Below are positions 10,635 to 22,931 of a stretch of DNA of 64,000 bases, piece by piece (within the stretch, counting starts at the first letter, position 1; the number at the start of each line of letters is the position of its first letter). The stretch comes from Lepidodermella squamata (taxonomy: Eukaryota > Gastrotricha), in contig JBLDXI010000010.1 of the NCBI GenBank assembly GCA_047495785.1, positions 1,116,001 through 1,180,000 of the forward strand, in the 5' to 3' direction. The position numbers and the translations under genes are program-made. The notes below the pieces were generated by a model. The model saw nothing but the letters and a program-made list of their open reading frames with translations, was not told the DNA's origin and ran no database searches.

Positions 10635-12162
10635 GACGTCTCATTTATATTACTAAAAGGTTCTAAAAGGGGAAAACAAGAACGAAGAATTTGTAAAGAA
10701 GATAACTCTGGCGATTTCACTGCTGCGATGCTTTTGGTGTTGGCTGCAAGAAGATGCGTGAATGTTTGCGCAATCGATCACCTTGGTTCACGATTGATTT
10801 TGGCGCAGTAATTTGTGCACATAATATTTCTTGCCAATTATGTGTGCGTGTGATTAATTCTCAGTGCAAGCGTTTTCTTTCTTTACACCTATTTCTTAAT
10901 GAGTTTCAGTACGCGAAAAATGCGCGTGAGTATTTATGATGACATGCTGCCTATGAAAACTCAAAAATGACATAAACTCAAGTTGTCCAAGCTCTGAGAT
11001 TGAGACGAGGCACGACAGAATCGTCTGGAGGCTAGGGGATACGGTTACCTTTTTCTTCAGGAATAATATTCCCAAGTTTCCGCAGTTTTCGCATATGATT
11101 CTTCGAAGGTGAGGTTACTAGATACGATGTCGAAATTTTGGAGTAAAGAACAGGGAAGCGTCCTGGCCCCCACCTTACCCCCAACCTCAGGAAGGCTGAA
11201 AAACCGCAGGTGGAAGAGGATTCCTTACTTCGACTGGAAACTAAAAAACCCTTGCTTCAGAATCCAACTTCGCGCTTCGAAACTTCGCAAACTGGTCACA
11301 ATTATCTTCGGACGAATTGGATTAATCGATAGGGCAATCCTCGCTAATTGCCTCTACTGAAAACGATAAGTGAACCTTCTTTATTGCTGTGGAATTAGGG
11401 CCAACAAATTTCCAGAAATTTGTGATACAAAATTGCATTTTCGACTGCGAATCTTTAACATTTAAAAACTCAAACATGTCTCACTCAGAGGAAATACGTC
11501 ATGAATCAGAGAAAAACATTTGCCTTGCGGTATGATAATGTGATCTAAGTGGTACACTCATCAGTCACATGGGACGCGCGCATGGGAATTATTAAACAAA
11601 TATGTGGATTTTTATGTTAACTGGGGAAATTAGTAAACTAATTTGACCAAGATCCAATCCCTCTATAGCGACATGATACTTGTTCTTATAATCCTATTAC
11701 TAAAATCAATCAATGAAACGAAAAGCTCATAACGCGATTCAATAGTACAGATTGAGTCTGCTGCGAATTCTACATTCAAACAATGGTCTGAATCAACAAG
11801 CAGTGGTAGTAGTGTCGTCGGTTTTTTCAGCATTGCCGTACCATATCCCGGAGTATTCAGTCGATTGGTATCACAAAATCCCTTATGGCCGTTATTTATC
11901 CGCCGCACGCGGTTTGCTTAATAAATTTTTGATCGGATTAAGAGCTCGGAAAAAATGCGAGTAATTACACTCCAAGCAATGACGCATCGATCCTTATTTC
12001 CCCATCAAAATGTGGTGTAATTTAGTTCGCAGCGCGCATCCTAAGGACAAGCGCTCGGGGCGTGTAGTGCAGTGTAAAAAACCGAAACAAATTTCAAGAC
12101 TTGTCAAGCTGCGGGAAAAAAGTCGTTTTTCACATACTAACAATACTTTATTTTTTTGTAAT
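10635..12162. other. Intergenic between family members 2 and 3
   Basis: About 1.5 kb without a convincing gene. Short frames at 11109-11360 (plus), 11663-11908 (minus) and 11752-11964 (plus) show no domain, signal peptide or conserved family motif. The promoter of member 2 should lie near its right-hand gene boundary at 10635. Confidence 0.3.
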
Positions 12163-12924
12163 CTAACGAGAAAAAAATGGGTCTATCTCTGAGGTCGACA
12201 GCGAGGGCTCAGTTTGCGTGTCCCGGTCGATGCTAGCTACGCGCTCGCTGTAGCGGCGTTGATGAAAAATGGGCGATCTCATTCGCGGAAAGTGACCTGA
12301 ATCGATGCTTGTGACTCTGTTAGCTTTCCACGACGCTCGACGTTGCTGCGCTGACATCATAGCGATTTTGCTCATTGAATCGGCCGGCGTGCTTGATTGC
12401 GCCGGGCTGAGTAGGGTCTTACAACACTCTTCGTGGTTGGATATAAGTTGCCGGTAATGAACCTCAAGATCGGCAATCGGCGTTGAGAAATCCACGGTTG
12501 ATAGCGGTGATAGCGGGTTAGTTGGGAACGGAACTGAGCTGTGGTCTCCTGAGGGATGGAAGAACCCGCTGAAACCCGCGATTTGCCGGCTCATCCCGCC
12601 GAAGTAAGCCTTTGAATGGTTAATCGTATACTTTGCCTTCTTCTCCTGGCGCCGTTTCCATTTCTCCCAAATGCATTGAATCAAATTGACGAATGATATG
12701 ATGAAAAGAATGAAACCAACGGCGATTAAACAAGGAATTCCGAGCTGATAAACTAAGCTTGTAGGCTCTTGCGTTGTAGGGATGTATTGCGTTTCGATGA
12801 GGTTTGAAAGCGGCTCTTCTGCGAGATTTACAATGGCTTCACTGGGTACACTCAGAAAATCGACTGTTTTGGGCGTTGTTGTCGTGCGTCTACGTCGTCG
12901 AACTGTGGAGTTGACATTTGGCAT
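12163..12924 (-). CDS. Tandem single-pass membrane protein family, member 3 (short C-terminus)
   Basis: Single exon, 253 residues from ATG 12924; the frame extends one TTG codon further. A basic, Thr-rich N-terminus (RRRRRTTTTPKT) is followed by a transmembrane helix at about residues 61-84, then EKWKRRQEKKAKY. Motif A is recognisable as KAYFGGMSRQIAGFSGF. A QQRRASWKANR segment corresponds to KRARWSAALGR in member 4. The protein stops shortly afterwards with DTQTEPSLSTSEIDPFFSR, so motifs B and C shared by the other six are absent. It is either a natural truncation or lost its 3' end. Closest relative in the window is member 4. Confidence 0.75.
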   Translation of the reverse strand: MPNVNSTVRRRRRTTTTPKTVDFLSVPSEAIVNLAEEPLSNLIETQYIPTTQEPTSLVYQLGIPCLIAVGFILFIISFVNLIQCIWEKWKRRQEKKAKYTINHSKAYFGGMSRQIAGFSGFFHPSGDHSSVPFPTNPLSPLSTVDFSTPIADLEVHYRQLISNHEECCKTLLSPAQSSTPADSMSKIAMMSAQQRRASWKANRVTSIDSGHFPRMRSPIFHQRRYSERVASIDRDTQTEPSLSTSEIDPFFSR

Positions 12925-14631
12925 CAAAAGAAGCGAACAAGGCGCCAGTTGCGTGCGGTCAGTAACTATTAAAACTAAAACCTAAAGATGATAGAGCTTA
13001 TTAACAGAAAAACCCCAGAGCTGGACGTAAGCTATGGATTACAAAAATTGCGGTACAATATTCATATAGGTTATAAGCCCTTCCTGATTATTTCCTAAAC
13101 AATATATCATAATGTGAAGTAGCCATATTGCTTGCAATAATTTGCTTTCTCGCCTCTGCGCGTCCTACCTGCAGCTCTTCTTGCCGTGGGCTCATGCTGC
13201 TAGAGTTAATTGCTTGTTTACTACTAATACCAGTAAATCAAATATGTGTGGTCATGTTTTCCTATACCTGCTTATTCCAGTGTGAGAAATATCATTCGGA
13301 CGAATACTGACCGCAATATAAATAGAAAATTGCGAGCGCTCAAATAGCAGAAATTCGAGGGCACAAACATCGGAATAAATTGAATCATTTACCGAATGAA
13401 GGGTTTATTTAAATTCAGCTAACGCCTTCGGTTCAGCCCAGGGACTCCTTAGAGAGTTGAAAATTGTTTCAGCACGTAATCTTATTGCCAGCTGTTGTTT
13501 GTTTACTAACGATTCACTTGATTTTATGATTTGATAGTTTGAGTACTCAACGCGTACAGAAGCTTGGTTTTACACCTAAAGTTCGTCATACCCTCGCTGT
13601 GTTGTGTTGATAAACAAGGACAAAATTTTCCATTCCCAGATCCTGTTTAATGTTTATCAGAGAGAGCTGTTGGTTTTGTTATTACAAAAACGAAAATAAA
13701 AGCACCAGCCAGGATTGGGCTTTGGGCGCATCAAAAATATCGTTATATTATATCGTATATATACCGATTTAGAAGGCTCTGCCTTATAATTTTATCAATC
13801 AACCCGCAAAAAATACTATGGTACCAACAATTTCAGCTGTCGTCATTTCAGTGCCTATTTCATGAAGATTTTAAATTTCGGAATCTAAGTTCGCTATAGG
13901 ATGTCCCCGTCATCCTCATAATTCCGGAATATTGAGCTGGTTTTATAAGCTCATCAGCTTGAATGATGGTAAACTGGAAACAAGCACCGCATTATTCTGA
14001 AAATCTACATTCTCTGTGAGAATACAAATAAAGTAAAGCTAGGCGAACGGGGAACTTGTTCTTTAGCATTGAACGTTTTTTTTCAACGCGCATTTCCTCA
14101 AAGCTTAGTGAATGGCTTAACAAGTTTTTAGGAAGCCGGTAAAATTTCCAATAATATTCCGAAATAATATACGCAATAGTGCTCAGTGACAGGAGTCATG
14201 CGGATTCGGCAACTTGGAACATTTTAGCGATACGAAACATAACCGAGTTCCAACAATCTCCTATAGAACGATTTTTTTCAATGTTATGTCAGCACGCGCG
14301 CTCCGATCCTGCAACCGAAGTAGAATGATCTTTCGAATTCTCGTTCGTTAATGCCACAGCTATTTCACTACAAAACCCACATTTCGCTTGATCAACATCA
14401 TGGGCAAAGAATTACTTTACTATGACCCCAGGGGCTTCCCGTAGGGCTTGACAGCCTGACCCAGCCTTCACCGACGTAGTCAATTTTAATATCCTCCGAA
14501 AATTTTATTAAGAAACGTGATTTTTTCCAGAATAACACCAAAGAACGTTGAAAAATAGCTGTGAAATCATATGTCGTTTGTAATTGAAATAAACTTGGCC
14601 ACGGGAAAAATGGCATAGGTACGGTACAAAT
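12925..14631. other. Intergenic between family members 3 and 4
   Basis: About 1.7 kb, AT-rich, with several poly-A/T runs. Short frames at 13128-13310 and 14398-14616 start at non-ATG codons or have no support. No repeat family seen. Confidence 0.3.
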
Positions 14632-15630
14632 CTAATGTTGGCCTTGCGCGCCAGCTGTGAAGGCATACATCAGCAAACGACCACGACGTGCGTGCGATTT
14701 CTCTTCTTCAGGGACGCGGGTTGACCGCTTCCGCTTCAGAGAATCGCGATGCTGCTTCTCGCGAAGAAACGTGTAATACTTGAACTCAAACGGCGTGTAG
14801 CCCATAGGAATTTTATCTGGAATATATCGACCCGAACGGCTGAAAGATGACGCTGTAGAGTCAGTCCTGCCCAACGCAGCCGACCATCTCGCGCGTTTCG
14901 CATCTGCCTGGACTTTGTCGATGGAAGATGAAAGCTGATCTGTGTCAGCTGCAGCTACGTTAAGAGCCTCCAAATCGCTGCCGTAGCCGTAGCTGCAACA
15001 AGCCCCGTAGTTACCCATTTTACTAGCAGCGCAACACGCGAGTGGGCTGTCATCGCTGCTCCCAGGTCGGATGAATTCTATATCACCAGAAGGCGCGAAT
15101 CTAGTCAAACACCCTCCTGAAGAGCTGTTTGAGTTATCGAAAGGCCTAGCGCTCTTATCATCTGGCGAGTCGAGGGATTGGTAGAGTTTTGCATAGTTAA
15201 CACTAAGCGTTGTTTGACGATGAATTTCCGTGATTTCATTCACTTGACAGACCCGGGTTGAAAGACCGCTGAGAGTAGCCATTTGGCGTGACATTCCGCC
15301 GAAATAGCCTCGACTGACAAACATCGAATAATGGCGACTCTTTTTCTGAGCCTCCTCACTAGCTTTCCGCCAGTAGCTCTCGAACATGTTGCCGAGAAGG
15401 ATCATAAGGAGGACGATGGCTAGAGCTATGAGACAGATAATCCCATATTCAGCTGCTAGTTTTGCAGGGGCCTGTTCGTCGTGTGGCTCAATCGGGATAT
15501 TCAGCGACGCACGGCGTGTGGCTCTGGAGGATTTCGAGGTAGAGGTAGCTTCTTCAAGGTAAAACAGGACGATATTAGGCTGGGTCGTAGCGATGCGCCC
15601 CACCAAATCGAGCGAAGGAGAGGCTTTCAT
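14632..15630 (-). CDS. Tandem single-pass membrane protein family, member 4
   Basis: Single exon, 332 residues, ATG at 15630. One transmembrane helix at about residues 62-83, then ESYWRKASEEAQKK. Motif A is RHYSMFVSRGYFGGMSRQM followed by ATLSGL (about 99-123). The middle region is Ser/Asp-rich with a Cys cluster (LACCAASKMGNYGACCSYGY). Motif B is TPFEFKYYTFLREKQHR and motif C is ARRGRLLMYAFTAG at the extreme C-terminus. The YFGGMSRQ core is shared with member 3 and the LLMYAF ending with member 5, so it sits between them in sequence as it does on the chromosome. The cytosolic Cys cluster could be lipidated (inference). Confidence 0.82.
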   Translation of the reverse strand: MKASPSLDLVGRIATTQPNIVLFYLEEATSTSKSSRATRRASLNIPIEPHDEQAPAKLAAEYGIICLIALAIVLLMILLGNMFESYWRKASEEAQKKSRHYSMFVSRGYFGGMSRQMATLSGLSTRVCQVNEITEIHRQTTLSVNYAKLYQSLDSPDDKSARPFDNSNSSSGGCLTRFAPSGDIEFIRPGSSDDSPLACCAASKMGNYGACCSYGYGSDLEALNVAAADTDQLSSSIDKVQADAKRARWSAALGRTDSTASSFSRSGRYIPDKIPMGYTPFEFKYYTFLREKQHRDSLKRKRSTRVPEEEKSHARRGRLLMYAFTAGAQGQH

Positions 15631-17159
15631 AAACTCCTAAACAATTAACAACAGAGTTATTGGCTTTAACGAGTGTAATATCGGATGATTAGTTACCTTT
15701 TCGAGGGGTGATGTAAAATGTGAAGCTTCTCTATTCCATAATGCTTGCGTTATGCAGTACTAGAGTAAACATGCAATGATGAATTCCGGTGTTTATTATT
15801 CTATAGGTGTATTTGACGCGCTCGTTGGCATGGTCGATCATATTTTGCGCGCTGTATGTCAATCATGTCGTGAATTCGATACTACGGTGTAAACGCTACG
15901 CCGTCTAGCACGTGGCAAACACCAATGCAAACATACCTGGTGAATTTCGAATTAAGCGATCTCAAGCGGAGAATGATAAGCAAGTCACAGTCTATCTTAA
16001 CTCGCAGACAAATTTGTGTTCGAAGAGGTATTATTCATATAACGATTTCCCAACTTCTCATCTGATTCTGCAGAACTATCCCAATCGAAAAAAATTAATT
16101 TTTCATCTTAGAAATGAAAATAATAGGATTGTTTCGTTATATCGTTCTATCGATATACCAGGATTCATCATACAGGCATAGGCTCGATTCGTTAGGTGAA
16201 TCACTATTAAGACCGCATAGTTCTCGCATGTAGTAGTCCCATTTCTCAGTTCATCGCAAAGATTGCACGGATCACAATGTTGTGATTAATATCATTAGAT
16301 GGCAAGAGCATGGACTCTGATTCTGAATTATTGATGAAGGCTGAATTATTCACGGCTAAAACATGTTTCACCGCCCACCGCCCCCAGCTTTCGATGATTC
16401 CCACCAGTTGGAGTGGGATAAGTGTTTTTTTACAGTTCAGCATGTATTGAGTTGATGAGGTGTGATCAGTGCCGGTCGTAAACATCGCCGATATATCGAT
16501 CAGTAGGAAATGTAGCCCCCGGTTGCAGATTGAGCTCACACGAAAAGGAGAACGGAGAATATATGTGATTTCCCTCATTTCAAGGATAATCAACACCAGG
16601 AGCAGTTTGAATGTTCAGTTTCGACAGATTGTTTCAGCATTTTTTACAGACGATAAGTATTCATCGCAAAAACGCCACACATGGCACACTCGAGACCACT
16701 TTACGTTATCAATCTTCCAAAACACCAAGTTGTTTTGAAACCCAGTAATATTTCAGCCAATGTAACCGCAGGTCCACATGTCCATTACCTTCAAGAAAAA
16801 AGTTTGTTCTATCGCGACCGTTTAGGGTTTAGGTCATTCTGCTGACAAAGCATGAATCCTGGAGCTGCCAGAAATGGGGAAAATATGCTGTATTTCCTGA
16901 AATCTCTTGGGATTTCCAGCAACAGTACCAGCCAAGCGAGAAAAGAGAAAATTGTGAAGAATTTTCACCAAACATATCCGGCACGAAAAATGTTTGCATA
17001 CAGTTGTCGAAAATCCTAGAGAAGGTCGATAATCCTAGGTACATGCTGGAAAATCTTTTTGAAAAACCTCGAAAACCTGGAAGAGTTCGAAAAGCCTTAT
17101 TTTGAAAATCGTTCGAAGCATAGTTTTATGGTTAGTAGGGCTACAGAAAGTAAGGATGT
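15631..17159. other. Intergenic between family members 4 and 5
   Basis: About 1.5 kb. Frames at 15912-16181, 16246-16596, 16469-16738 and 16829-17044 lack domains or supportive context. The stretch 16860-17110 is rich in repeated GAAAATC / GAAAACC words, a degenerate simple repeat. Confidence 0.3.
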
Positions 17160-18340
17160 TCAGTAAAGGATTTTCTTTGAGTTTTTGTTATCGGCATGGT
17201 AATCACTAAATGCATACATGAGCATTCTAGCTCGGCGATGTGCTCTCACTGGGGTTGCATTCGTCATTCCTCTTCTTTTAAGGCGCATTCGATGATGAGC
17301 AGCCCGTTCACGCTGCTGCTTGTCGTGAAGGAACAGCTGATATTTCCGAGTGAAAACATCAACATTAGCACTGCTAGCTGCTATCGTAGAGTTGAGACTG
17401 CCAGGTTTCCCTGTCTCGAAGCTGCCGTAGTTTGGCATAGTTTTCGGCCGCCTTACTGCCCAAGTCACTCTGCGCTCATCTGCCGTCATTTCCGTTATCG
17501 GTTTCAGTATCACCGGCGTAGTGCGGAAAGCTTCATTCACAGCATCCGCGCTTAGTGTTGAATCATTGATGAAAACAGATGGGCCTGGCACTCGGGTAAC
17601 GTGATCGAGGTCGAAGTACGTCGAAAAGTTGTTGTACGGATTTTCGTACAGATTTGCGTGTGACGTTGTTGCGTCAGAGTTGACTTCATTTCTCGAACAT
17701 GAGGGTAGTAAGCTACTGCTGGGGTTTGAAAGCTCCGTAGTCAGTGGTGTGTGGGCTGAGTAAGAAGGGACAGTAGATTGCAGTTGGATAGTAATAGCTT
17801 CATCGTCATCCCGGGAAGACTGGTTCGCGAGATTGCCGTAGGAAATTTGCGACTGAGTGCTTACAACGGCAGTCCGAGTCGGTATCATAACACCACTGAA
17901 ACAACACATTAGCAAGATGGATTGATAGCAATATTTAAAGCAAACCTGACATGCAGCATTTGGCGAACAATCATTGCAAGATGCTCTCGAGTTGCTGTTG
18001 TATACTTTTGCTGGAACCTGTGCTGATTCTGGGGGTATTCATTTTGAAAGTAGGGAAGCGTAATCCGAAATCGTTTCAAATAATCGATAAGTAATAGGCT
18101 GATAAGCAGAACCATCAGAGTGCACAGTGTGAAGATAAGCGCGAGCCAATAGACCAGGTTCTCATTTGCCGCTAAATCAGCTGAGCTAGTTAGCACATCT
18201 CGGTCTTTCAAAATGTTGTAATTCGACTCAGTCGCGCCAGGTAGTAAAGCTGACGAGACGAAAATAGGCTCGGCGATTTTGTACCTCGCCTTTGGGTAGT
18301 CCTTTCTGAGAAAATCTTTGCTGACAATCTCGCTCGCCAT
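17160..18340 (-). CDS. Tandem single-pass membrane protein family, member 5 (two exons)
   Basis: Two exons, 18340-17946 and 17895-17160, with a 50 bp GT-AG intron at 17945-17896. Joining them gives 376 residues and exactly restores motif A, VRQMLHVSGV. This supports both the splice and the family relationship. Transmembrane helix at about residues 62-87. The tail is long and Ser/Thr/Asn-rich with ADERRVTWAVRR (compare KRARWSAALGR in member 4), motif B DVFTRKYQLFLHDKQQR and motif C HRRARMLMYAFSDYH. It is the only member with an intron inside the coding region. Function unknown. Confidence 0.82.
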
Positions 18341-19592
18341 TTATCTATAGCGCCATTGCTGTCGATTTGATCCAAATATAAGCCATTAAATGAGTTCAGT
18401 CCTAAAAAAAGTATTACGACAATCATGTGATAGCTAGCTGGTTTCACGGAAGGGCCCCATTAAACGTCGTGCTTTTCCGGTTCCTTGATTATTGAGCTTA
18501 TAAAAGCAATAAAAGTTGCAAGTAGGTGGATTTGATAGCCATCGTGCATCTCTAATATCTAAATTTGAGACAAGTGAGTTATATGGCCGATTTCTTACGC
18601 GCGATCTATTTTACAACGAGGCTCGTCTGAAGCAGTCTGCACTATGCTTTTATTTTATCGAATTTTCATTAGTCGAACCACTTTTTTCGGACGAGTGTAT
18701 TCGCGAAATAAATCAAACTAGCGTGATAACGGTCCAGATCCTTATTTGATAAAATTCGCATTGTCGGTGGGTTATTATTTTTTATTTGTTGTTAGTGTCA
18801 TTCTATATTTTTTTCAATCAACCCTAGAGATTTTATAGAGACGCTAAGTAACGCCGAATGTTAGATTCGCATGCTTGTTTTTTTGTTTTTATTTGCGATT
18901 GAAGAATTAATTATTAATATAACGAAAACAGTGATGCGCATCTACAACTCTTATTCATAAAACGATATCATGAGGTTTTAATGCTATAAGACCAACTATA
19001 GACAGAGACGCAAGCAAATTGATATTTGAAATGTATAAAAACAACAAAACAGCTCATCATTTATTGAGTTTTTCAATAGACTACTGAAATAGGCTCAGAA
19101 AAATAGGAATTTTCCTAATTTGACTAGAAAGATGTTATTTTCATCACTAAATAAGTGTTGGCCGTATGTCGCTATGCATTGTGGCTTCTCTTAGCGATTT
19201 GAAACCTTTGAATCCAGTAATCCGAGGAACTAGGTCGCTCCAGCATCTATTAATGTATTTTCACTGCTAAATATGGAAGGAATGCCTTGATAATTTGCGT
19301 GGTCATCCGAATTTGAAGTTTAACGCAAAGCTTCTTTTGCTCCAAGAGCAACGAATAGAAACGAATATAAAAGGGAGACTATCATTTTGTTGTTTCATTG
19401 TTTAATTTTGTCTTTCTCGCCAGGTATATGCTTCATGAAGTTGGTTTAACAGCAAAGCAGCCAGACCATAAAGACCATTTATTTTTCTAACATCATATAT
19501 CATATATTTGCATAAAACTCATCAGAATCTTCACGAAGAACAGAAATGTTTCTTCATTCCCTGAGTTAATCTGTCTTATCAGCTATCAGCAA
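18341..19592. other. Intergenic between family members 5 and 6
   Basis: About 1.25 kb, strongly AT-rich around 18760-19160. It should contain the promoter of member 5 and the 3' UTR of member 6 (TTTATT near 19478). The frame at 18516-18749 has no support. Nothing else seen. Confidence 0.3.
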
Positions 19593-21026
19593 TCAGTTCA
19601 AAAATCCCTTATGGATCGGAATTCGCAGGGCATTGATCAACATAGTCGTCTGCCGCTGATCTGGCTCATCGGATAACGGCGAGTTGCCGTTCGCGAAGTG
19701 AGCATAACGTTGGCCGTGCTGCAAATATTGGTTGGAGGGTTGACCATCTATGTCTGTCGCAGCCGAAACCATCTTCCGCCTCTTCAACGTCGCCCTGCGT
19801 TGGCTATCACGCCGCCGTTTCTCAGCGATGAACATTGCATATTTCCGCTGGTAGACGTCATTCTTCAGTTTCTCAATCGACATACGCCGCGAATGTTGAT
19901 GGTGATGATGGCTGATCCTAGGATTCTCAACGCCCCGCTGGGCCGATGCCAAATCATACCAGGACGTAGTTCTTGCCTCTTGGTCGTCGGAAGAATCCGC
20001 GACGAAATGACTCAATTCAGTTAGCACCGATGTCGACTCAACTAAGCGACTTTGAACATCGGAGATTGAATTGCAAGAACCGCAAGAGCTGACAACTAAT
20101 TCTGGGAGAGACTTCTCGCCAGGTCGAGTAGCTGCTACGCTGAGGCTGGAAGACAGAACCCGATGCGGATTGATCATTTCCACCATGTTGCTTTCGAATT
20201 TCGCGATATTCTCCATTGCCTGGGCTTGCGATACTAGTTTCTGCTTTTCAATATAGTCGGTCAAATCAGGGAGGGGCGGCAAAGCGTTGACCGGGAGGCA
20301 GGAGAACTGTATTCCTAGAGACTTACCACGTGCTAAGGATTCGTGACTAATTGAGTTTTCCGACGTTCGCGGTCCGAGGAAACGTGATGGAACCACAGGG
20401 CTCACGTAAACCTTCTCCCGTTCCTTGAAGAAAACTATTTTTACATTCTCCGGAACGAGAGACTGCGTGGAGGTCAGACTCTGCTTGTGATTACTCGACG
20501 GGATTGACGAGCCATATGATGGACGGTAACTTGAGAACTCTGATGAAGTTGTTAGGGATGATTCAGGCCTCGAAACGTCCTTAGATTTCTGCAGCAAGCC
20601 AGATTGATGCTGGACAATTCGGCTCATCTGCCACATGTGGTTGCCGATCCCAGTGAGAGTGCTTCCAGCGACAATTTCCGGCCTTTCATTCTTTCCCTTT
20701 TTCAACCGCCGTTTCTCCTTCATTTCGTCGTAGATTCGAGTTAAACGTCGTTTGCATGGGTGGTATAGCATGAAGACTATCCCGCAGAGTAGGACGACTC
20801 CAACTAGGGCGAACATCACCATGACTAGTTCGAACATTGGCTCTTCATGGTCGTGGCTTTCCGTCGCGTCATTACGTTTTTCGGTTGAAGCAGATAGCTT
20901 GCTTCGGGTTTGTGGGTATTTAGAGGTGACTCCTTTGTAGCGGCCTGTCGATTGGGTAGTTCTCTCGGCAATCAGAGTGATAAGCAGCGTGCCATCAGAG
21001 GAGCTAGCCTCTTCAATTTCATTCAT
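19593..21026 (-). CDS. Tandem single-pass membrane protein family, member 6
   Basis: Single exon, 477 residues, ATG at 21026. The Ser/Thr-rich N-terminus is followed by a transmembrane helix at about residues 66-88 and then HPCKRRLTR. Motif A is diverged (GIGNHMWQMSRIVQHQSG). The tail is much longer than in members 1-5, with many SS/SR sites, a His run (HHHHQH) before motif B DVYQRKYAMFIAEKRRR, and a diverged motif C (QRQTTMLINALRIPIHKGF). This motif C resembles that of member 7, so 6 and 7 form a subgroup. Function unknown. Confidence 0.8.
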   Translation of the reverse strand: MNEIEEASSSDGTLLITLIAERTTQSTGRYKGVTSKYPQTRSKLSASTEKRNDATESHDHEEPMFELVMVMFALVGVVLLCGIVFMLYHPCKRRLTRIYDEMKEKRRLKKGKNERPEIVAGSTLTGIGNHMWQMSRIVQHQSGLLQKSKDVSRPESSLTTSSEFSSYRPSYGSSIPSSNHKQSLTSTQSLVPENVKIVFFKEREKVYVSPVVPSRFLGPRTSENSISHESLARGKSLGIQFSCLPVNALPPLPDLTDYIEKQKLVSQAQAMENIAKFESNMVEMINPHRVLSSSLSVAATRPGEKSLPELVVSSCGSCNSISDVQSRLVESTSVLTELSHFVADSSDDQEARTTSWYDLASAQRGVENPRISHHHHQHSRRMSIEKLKNDVYQRKYAMFIAEKRRRDSQRRATLKRRKMVSAATDIDGQPSNQYLQHGQRYAHFANGNSPLSDEPDQRQTTMLINALRIPIHKGFLN

Positions 21027-22931
21027 CTCTCGAATAAAAATTCTCTATCAATGAGAGTGAGTATCAATGCGGCGATCAAGTCAGCCGTAAAATCAATGGG
21101 ATTATGACTAACTGTTGTAATCAAAAATGTTTGAAAATCACTGATTAGGTGAGGGTTCATGCACTTAGATTTGACTGTCGAAAAATAACGTGATGCGGGT
21201 GTGCCGGGTGAAGGGATCGGGCTAATAAACTGAGACGCGAGGTTAATAAATCCGGCGCGTCATCATCCAGGCGACTTTGTTTGCAGTCACTCAGGTGATC
21301 AAATCGATTTTCCAAACATTTTATGCGTAAATCTAAATTACAATCATTCAGTGATCAACTCTACGGCGATTCCATGAATTGAGGTTTCAAAGGTTTCACG
21401 TCAGTGTCTTTGGCAGGATTAGGTTGATATTAGGTTTTAATGGTAAAGACAACTGAATGAAGAGATAGGGCTCTGCTTTTCTTGGTTTCCTATTTCTAAA
21501 TGTGCAATCAATCAAACAAATGCAGTTGTCCATAGCTGATTAGGTCTCCGCGGACCTTGGTGCGATAAAATGACGATATTTCTTAGAGTGAACTCTATCG
21601 CATTGCGCACTCAAGAAAAATCAAGTTAAGCCGCTTCGCAATACAGTGTAGCCCGTTAAAAATAGGCCATCAATTGAACTTCATTTATTGTCTGCGCAGT
21701 TATTTCACTTGTTCTTTATGTATCGGCGATGTACAATGATGTGTTCACAAATCTCGTCATGGGCCAGGGTGCAAATTTGACCGTTGCCCTGGTTGCCATA
21801 TGCGCTAGTATTTGTCATATGTCTCCGCTCGGCAGATTTTGTCCATCAAATTGGCAAATATCAAAGAACAGAGTCAGGGATTAAAACACGCGTGATCGTG
21901 ATAATTAGCTGAAAACAAAATATAAATATAGATGTTGGGAGCCAAATCCTGAAGCTGAGTCATGGGAAATCCTCTCAGCTTTCATCAGTATAAACCTACA
22001 GGTGCGAGAATGTGTTTTCACAAACATTTCCTTTCGTGTCGAGAGTGGAACGCTTTGAAGAACATTCGATCAAAACATCTAGAGCTTTGCCACTCGTTCC
22101 TCCTGAGACAATTTTCTCAGAGTATTTGGAAATTCTTCCGCAGAATGAAGACGCAATGAGTGCTGAGCGCTGCCAAAACTGACCGGAACACAAGACAACT
22201 TTTGTACATGCATTTTGAGTTGATTAAATTGTCCACTCAGAAACTTTGGATGAATTCTATCTTTTCTATTTACAAACAGTCTATGGTATTTGGGCAGGAT
22301 TGTATGTCAAATTTTTCGAATTTTCTGCCTTCGATACACATATGTTCATCATCGTGCGCCGTACTTATGGAGCATGTTTTAGGGGGAATTCTTCAAAATC
22401 AGTTCGCTCCGATCTTATTTATGGTTGAAGTCTCAAGTAATTTTAGGAAATTATTCATCCTCGGCAGCTCCAGGGTCCACTATCGCAACCTGAGCATTTT
22501 AATAATCTATCGAGAGACACAGAATTATACACGTTTAATTCCGATGACGCTGAAAGAGCCGGATGGTTGGATGTGACGTCGGTACATTTGACGTCGACAT
22601 AATTGCCTAGCCGGATATGCTGAATAAAATATGGCACTTATACAACGTCAAAAATTGTATTTTTCAGACAGGACAATGGGTACAATTCTACTGTTAAGTC
22701 AATATCATCGAAAGGGAAAAACTAGTTTATGAGGGCTGACGCGAAACAGGTAAATCTGTTCAGCTGATATGTTCTGATTCTTGATTCTGTGTTCCGGAAT
22801 GTTAAATCCTAAATATGAAGAAAAACAGCGTTAAAGCTTCCTTCTAGATGTTAACACTTGGAATATTATAAAAAGCAAGTGTTACTTCAAATAAAGCGAT
22901 TTATTAAACAATTCAAAACATTTAAAAGCTG
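21027..22931. other. Intergenic between family members 6 and 7
   Basis: About 1.9 kb. Overlapping plus-strand frames at 21962-22159, 22160-22576 and 22246-22428 are open but start at non-ATG codons or lack any recognisable domain; I cannot support a gene. Member 7's polyadenylation signal (TTTATT) is at 22900. Confidence 0.3.

Noticed and set aside
22160-22576. 138-codon plus-strand frame in the gap between family members 6 and 7
   Set aside because: It starts at GTG, overlaps another open frame, and shows no domain; it could be chance in AT-rich DNA.
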